Source: Granulosicoccus sp.
GTDB lineage: Bacteria > Pseudomonadota > Gammaproteobacteria > Granulosicoccales > Granulosicoccaceae
Assembly (NCBI GenBank): GCA_020627685.1
Contig: JAHDGK010000007.1
Location: 91,612-129,633, forward strand
Reading direction: 5' to 3'
Length of the DNA stretch: 38,022 bases
Positions within the stretch are counted from its first letter, which is position 1. Each line of letters opens with the position of its first letter. Below, piece by piece: positions 34,253-38,022 of this stretch. The notes under the pieces were generated by a model. The model was not told the DNA's origin. It made no database searches and saw nothing but the letters and a program-made list of their open reading frames with translations. Both the position numbers and the translations under genes were made by a program.

Positions 34253-35458
34253 ATGGCAAATAACAATTCCTCATCGGCTGCAAGTGCGGCGCCCAAAGCA
34301 TCGTTTTGGCGTGACCCGGACAAGCGCGCCATCATTTACCAGGTTGCAGTCGTTGCTGTGCTGGCTTGGTTTGTTTACGCGATAATAAATAACACTGCGA
34401 CGAACATGGAGCAGCGGGGCTTAGCGTCCGGTTTTGGCTTCCTAAGCACATCAGCAGGCTTTGGCATCATTTCAACGCCATTTGTTGAGTACTCTGAGGA
34501 ATCAAGCTACTTCACCGTATTTCTGGTGGGATTAGTGAATACCATCATCATGGCTTTTATAGGCTGTGTGTTGGCTTTAATTTTGGGCTTTATCGTGGGT
34601 ATAGCCCGGCTTTCCAGTAACTGGTTGGTCAAAAAAATTGCCACGTTCTATATCGAATTATTTAGAAACGTTCCTCTTCTGTTGCAGATTCTTTTCTGGT
34701 ATAGCGCGGTGTTAAAACCATTGCCTGGTCCTCGCGAGTTGCACGAAGCCGGCGAGAAAGTATTTTTCTCAATTAACAACCGGGGTTTGATTTTTGCCGA
34801 GCCGGTTGGTCAGCCGGGTTTTGAGAACGTTTGGTATGCATTCTTTGCCGCCATTATTGTCACTTGGGTGATAAAAAAATGGGCGGCCATCCGGCAGATG
34901 AAAACGGGTCAGCAATTCCCGGTTTTCTTAACAGGGTTGGTGCTGATTATTGGTGCTCCTCTTGTTACCTATCTAGTTATGGGGCGTCCGCTGAATTTTG
35001 AACCGGCAGAAATGTCGCGATTCTCATTGAGGGGTGGTGTCACCGTAATCCCGGAATTTGTAGCTCTCCTTTTGGCGCTGGTTGTGTATACCGCCTCGTT
35101 CATCGCAGAGATTGTTCGCGCGGGTATACAAGCGGTCAGCCATGGTCAAACAGAAGCAGCATCAGCTCTGGGTATCAAACCCACACATCGTATGCGGCTG
35201 GTTGTCGTGCCTCAGGCAATGCGGGTCATTGTGCCGCCTCTGACCAGTCAGTTTTTAAACTTAACTAAGAACTCAAGTCTGGCAACAGCCATTGCTTATC
35301 CAGATTTATTCTCCGTGTTTGCGGGCACGACATTGAATCAGACGGGGCAGGCGGTTGAGATCATGGCAATGACTCTTGCCGTATACCTCACGTTGAGTCT
35401 GCTCACATCGGGCTTTATGAACTGGTACAACTCGCGAATCAAGTTGGTGGAGCGCTAG
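34253..35458 (+). CDS. aapQ: General L-amino acid ABC transporter permease
   Basis: 401 residues, a long HAAT permease with a large periplasmic insertion, as in AapQ. The N-terminal region (WRDPDKRAIIYQVAVVAVLAWFVYAII) is typical, followed by GFGFLSTSAGFGI and FLVGLVNTIIMAFIGCVLALILGFIVGIARLS. The EAA loop near the end, GIQAVSHGQTEAASALGIKP with VVVPQAMRVIVPPLTSQFLNLTKNSSLATAIAYPDLF, shows contact to the ATPase. The gene follows the terminator after aapJ and is 3-9 bp from aapM. Pairs with AapM to form the membrane channel. Confidence 0.95.
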   Translation: MANNNSSSAASAAPKASFWRDPDKRAIIYQVAVVAVLAWFVYAIINNTATNMEQRGLASGFGFLSTSAGFGIISTPFVEYSEESSYFTVFLVGLVNTIIMAFIGCVLALILGFIVGIARLSSNWLVKKIATFYIELFRNVPLLLQILFWYSAVLKPLPGPRELHEAGEKVFFSINNRGLIFAEPVGQPGFENVWYAFFAAIIVTWVIKKWAAIRQMKTGQQFPVFLTGLVLIIGAPLVTYLVMGRPLNFEPAEMSRFSLRGGVTVIPEFVALLLALVVYTASFIAEIVRAGIQAVSHGQTEAASALGIKPTHRMRLVVVPQAMRVIVPPLTSQFLNLTKNSSLATAIAYPDLFSVFAGTTLNQTGQAVEIMAMTLAVYLTLSLLTSGFMNWYNSRIKLVER

Positions 35459-35467
35459 GGGATGGCT

Positions 35468-36604
35468 ATGGATAATTCAACTGGCTACAGCGGCGTTGTC
35501 AACTCAGGTGATCTACCTGACAAGCCCGCTCCAATTAAAACAGATGGTGTAGGTCCTTGGATTCGAGACAATCTGTTTAACGGTGCATTTAACAGCATCT
35601 TAACCATATCGTCTTTACTGCTCGTCCTGTATACGCTGCCTTCGGCCTTGAACTGGTTGATTTTCAATGCAGTTTGGACCGGTGGTTCAGATGCCTGTCG
35701 TGCCAATCCAGATGGTGCGTGCTGGACATTTGTTACGTCACGTTGGGAGCAATTTTTGTATGGCTTCTACGAAAAATCAGAGCGTTGGCGAATTGATATT
35801 CTGTTGGTCATTCTGGCCGTTGGAATTGCGTGGCTAGCCTGGGAGCGTACGCCCGGTAAAAAGCTGATGGCTTTCTTTATGTTGGTCATCTACCCCATTT
35901 TTGCGTTTTTCATGATGTACGGAAACGAAGCTATGGGGCTGCCTATTGTTGAAACACCTCAGTGGGGCGGGTTTACACTCACGTTGGTCATCGCCTTAAG
36001 TGGCATCGTTGCGTCCTTGCCAATAGGTATCGTCCTAGCGCTAGGACGGCGCTCTGAAATGCGGATCATTAGTCTGCTTTGTACGATTTTTATCGAGTTC
36101 TGGAGAGGAATTCCCTTGGTTGCGGTGCTCTTCATGGCAACCATCATGTTCCCGCTGTTCTTGCCAGCTGGAGTCACCTTCGATCAGCTGCTCAGAGCGG
36201 TTATTGGGGTGGCACTGTTCGCGTCCGCCTATATGGCCGAAGTGGTACGAGGTGGTCTGCAGGCAATTCCAAAAGGGCAGTACGAAGGTGCGATGGCACT
36301 GGGTCTTCCATTTTGGAAGATGATGCGGCTCATCATCCTGCCTCAAGCGCTCAAAATTGTTATTCCCGGCATCGTGAATACCTTTATCGGATTATTTAAA
36401 GATACGACGCTGGTATTGATCATCGCTTTGTTCGATTTATTAGGAATCGTCCAAGCGTCTATTGCGGACCCTAACTGGTCCATCAAGTCGGTGCCTTATA
36501 CAGGCTACGCATTTGTGGCTATCGTATTTTGGATATGCTGTTACAGCATGGCGCTATACAGCCGGTACATTGAAGACAAACTGCACACAGGACACAAACG
36601 ATAA
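35468..36604 (+). CDS. aapM: General L-amino acid ABC transporter permease
   Basis: About 378 residues. Second HAAT permease, with a longer N-terminus and a Cys-bearing periplasmic loop ([19 protein letters not shown]) as in AapM. The permease core includes [44 protein letters not shown] and the EAA loop [25 protein letters not shown] followed by [40 protein letters not shown] 35468 has AGGGG six bases upstream; ATG 35462 is directly against that site and less likely. Its stop overlaps the aapP start codon by one base (TAATG). Confidence 0.95.
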   Translation: MDNSTGYSGVVNSGDLPDKPAPIKTDGVGPWIRDNLFNGAFNSILTISSLLLVLYTLPSALNWLIFNAVWTGGSDACRANPDGACWTFVTSRWEQFLYGFYEKSERWRIDILLVILAVGIAWLAWERTPGKKLMAFFMLVIYPIFAFFMMYGNEAMGLPIVETPQWGGFTLTLVIALSGIVASLPIGIVLALGRRSEMRIISLLCTIFIEFWRGIPLVAVLFMATIMFPLFLPAGVTFDQLLRAVIGVALFASAYMAEVVRGGLQAIPKGQYEGAMALGLPFWKMMRLIILPQALKIVIPGIVNTFIGLFKDTTLVLIIALFDLLGIVQASIADPNWSIKSVPYTGYAFVAIVFWICCYSMALYSRYIEDKLHTGHKR

Positions 36605-37389
36605 TGGAACTCGACCAGAATCAAGCAGCGCCAGCCTCCATGCAGGTGAGCGACGAGTCAGTTATTAAAATCACTGACATGAATAAGTGGTACGGGCAGT
36701 TTCACGTACTTAAAGAAATCAACCTGAATGTAAACCGCGGTGAGCGTATCGTCATATGCGGTCCCTCAGGTTCGGGTAAATCAACGCTGATTCGGTGCAT
36801 CAACCGCTTAGAAGAACATCAGCAGGGATCAATCAACGTTGATGGCATCGAGCTCAACAATGATTTGAAAAATATCGACGCTATTCGCCGTGAAGTCGGC
36901 ATGGTGTTTCAGCACTTCAATCTGTTTCCGCACCTGACGGTTTTGGAAAACTGCACCTTGGCGCCCATCTGGGTCAAAAAGATGCCTAAAAAAGAGGCGG
37001 AAGAGGTGGCAATGAAATATCTGGAGCGTGTTCGGATTCCTGAGCAGGCGCTTAAATTTCCTGGTCAGCTCTCGGGTGGTCAGCAGCAGCGTGTGGCAAT
37101 TGCTCGCTCTTTGTGTATGAATCCTAAAATCATGTTGTTTGATGAGCCTACATCGGCACTTGATCCTGAGATGATCAAAGAAGTGCTGGATGTCATGATT
37201 GAGCTCGCTCACGAAGGTATGACCATGATTTGTGTGACCCACGAAATGGGTTTTGCAAAAACGGTGGCGAATCGCGTCATTTTCATGGATGGTGGCCAGA
37301 TTATTGAAGAGAATGAGCCGAACGAGTTTTTCAATAATCCTCAGTCCGAACGAACGCAGCTTTTCTTAAGTCAAATTCTCGCGCATTAA
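36604..37389 (+). CDS. aapP: General L-amino acid ABC transporter ATP-binding protein
   Basis: 261 residues. Walker [11 protein letters not shown] at residues 52-61, Q-loop in [19 protein letters not shown], signature [15 protein letters not shown], Walker [16 protein letters not shown] and the switch His in [10 protein letters not shown]. These are the features of HAAT-family ATPases, the closest group being GlnQ/AapP. Its ATG overlaps the aapM stop, completing the aapJQMP operon. It is the only such ATPase in the window, so it may also energise the orphan permease at 5469 (inference). Confidence 0.96.
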   Translation: MELDQNQAAPASMQVSDESVIKITDMNKWYGQFHVLKEINLNVNRGERIVICGPSGSGKSTLIRCINRLEEHQQGSINVDGIELNNDLKNIDAIRREVGMVFQHFNLFPHLTVLENCTLAPIWVKKMPKKEAEEVAMKYLERVRIPEQALKFPGQLSGGQQQRVAIARSLCMNPKIMLFDEPTSALDPEMIKEVLDVMIELAHEGMTMICVTHEMGFAKTVANRVIFMDGGQIIEENEPNEFFNNPQSERTQLFLSQILAH

Positions 37390-37403
37390 AATTGCACGGG
37401 TTG

Positions 37404-37432
37404 TTGACAGATAGAAGATAAGGTTCCATAAT
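37404..37432 (+). promoter_or_regulatory. Promoter of the tRNA-tuf transcript
   Basis: A perfect TTGACA, 17 bases, then CATAAT, followed by a G/C-rich discriminator (CGGC). Transcription would start near 37439, ten bases ahead of tRNA-Tyr. The GC-rich discriminator fits stringent control of stable RNA. Confidence 0.75.
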
Positions 37433-37448
37433 TATCGGCTTGCCTGAA

Positions 37449-37533
37449 GGAGGGATTCCCGAGCGGTCAAAGGGGGCAGACTGTAAATCTGCTGGCTCAG
37501 CCTTCGGAGGTTCGAATCCTCCTCCCTCCACCA
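37449..37533 (+). tRNA. tRNA-Tyr (GTA)
   Basis: Acceptor stem GGAGGGA pairs with TCCCTCC, the anticodon loop CTGTAAA carries GTA at 37483-37485, and a long variable arm makes it a class II tRNA as expected for bacterial tRNA-Tyr. CCA is encoded. Confidence 0.97.
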
Positions 37534-37535
37534 TC

Positions 37536-37548
37536 AGTGCAAGCAGTT
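37536..37548 (+). repeat. 13-bp direct repeat, copy 1
   Basis: AGTGCAAGCAGTT starts three bases after tRNA-Tyr and recurs at 37857-37869 after tRNA-Thr. Confidence 0.5.
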
Positions 37549-37621
37549 TGGCTCTGCGTTTTCCGAGAGTTGTGTAGTGAAAACAAAGAGTTGTACGGTA
37601 ATTAAGATTTTTCTGTTCCGT

Positions 37622-37721
<100 letters not shown>

Positions 37722-37746
37722 CCAGGCAGGCCAGCGTCTTTAAAGT

Positions 37747-37822
<76 letters not shown>

Positions 37823-37856
37823 TTGAGTGCGCTAGTGTTTAAAGATCGTCAAAAGT

Positions 37857-37869
37857 AGTGCAAGCAGTT
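37857..37869 (+). repeat. 13-bp direct repeat, copy 2
   Basis: AGTGCAAGCAGTT, identical to 37536-37548, 34 bases after tRNA-Thr. Confidence 0.5.
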
Positions 37870-37966
37870 ATTAAGTAGTTAAAAACGTATTTCAGTCGCG
37901 GCGTCGCGCGACCATGTTTCCAGGCCGACGACAGAACAACTTTAATCCGGTAGAGGCAGCGACCTG

Positions 37967-38022
37967 ATGTCTAAGGAAAAATTCGAACGAACCAAACCCC
38001 ATGTCAACGTAGGCACGATAGG
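37967..38022 (+). CDS. tuf: Translation elongation factor Tu, N-terminus only
   Basis: The window ends 56 bases into this gene. The visible start, MSKEKFERTKPHVNVGTIG, is that of EF-Tu, the GTPase that brings aminoacyl-tRNA to the ribosome. GAGG at 37953-37956 lies ten bases upstream of the ATG. The order tRNA-Tyr, tRNA-Gly, tRNA-Thr, tuf is the classic tufB transcript of gammaproteobacteria, so the gene is probably read from the promoter at 37404. The leader from 37823 to 37966 has a GTCGCG/CGCGAC hairpin near 37896-37913. Confidence 0.95.
   Translation, partial: MSKEKFERTKPHVNVGTI

Noticed and set aside
37331-37534. Minus-strand frame across tRNA-Tyr
   Set aside because: It is the antisense of a tRNA and the end of aapP; frames of this kind are a known false call at tRNA genes.

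Overview
The window looks like ordinary chromosome of a Gram-negative gammaproteobacterium, probably marine or host-associated. The evidence is an LPS-assembly lipoprotein LptE, a type II hexameric-like citrate synthase, outer-membrane lipoproteins, a complete AapJQMP amino-acid importer and the tRNA-Tyr/tRNA-Gly/tRNA-Thr/tuf array typical of the class. The long parallel beta-helix secreted protein with fibronectin-like repeats is reminiscent of Granulosicoccaceae or Arenicellales, but I cannot fix the genus from sequence alone. I see no insertion sequence, prophage, CRISPR array or rRNA.

Layout. 1-2.5 kb: a truncated lipoprotein gene diverges from a secreted beta-helix protein. 2.5-5.5 kb: a DUF368/PopT-type undecaprenyl-phosphate translocase is translationally coupled to a phosphoribosyltransferase, which diverges from a paralogous phosphoribosyltransferase; a small hypothetical gene follows. 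5.5-9.2 kb: an amino-acid-type ABC permease and binding protein (no ATPase beside them), a 72-residue membrane protein, a Rieske oxygenase of the quaternary-amine demethylase type, and a PPOX-class flavoprotein, all on the minus strand. 9.3-16.9 kb: an N-acetylmuramoyl-L-alanine amidase with a histidine-rich insert, a TesB-like thioesterase, and a giant tandem UvrA paralogue with four ABC ATPase modules. 16.9-18.4 kb: a PhyH-family oxygenase and a phosphopantetheinyl transferase. 18.5-29.1 kb: leuS and lptE, normally adjacent, are separated by about 7.3 kb holding an EamA transporter, a DUF1989-GcvT fusion, zwf, an RNB-family ribonuclease and a PLD-domain protein. 29.0-31.8 kb: gltA, a flavin reductase and a GhrA-type hydroxyacid dehydrogenase in one minus-strand unit. 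31.9-37.4 kb: a lipoprotein and the aapJQMP operon, with a strong terminator after aapJ. 37.4-38.0 kb: tRNA-Tyr, tRNA-Gly, tRNA-Thr and the start of tuf.

How the genes may work together. Two amino-acid-type uptake systems, a Rieske demethylase-like oxygenase and a DUF1989-GcvT fusion are consistent with use of nitrogenous or methylated osmolytes, with carbon entering one-carbon, pentose phosphate and TCA pathways (zwf, gltA). This link is inference. The most unusual items are the DUF1989-GcvT fusion with a palindrome-dense upstream region, the double-length UvrA, the antisense coding overlap of lptE and ghrA, the divergent phosphoribosyltransferase pair tied to a lipid-carrier translocase, and the long structured leader in front of aapJ.
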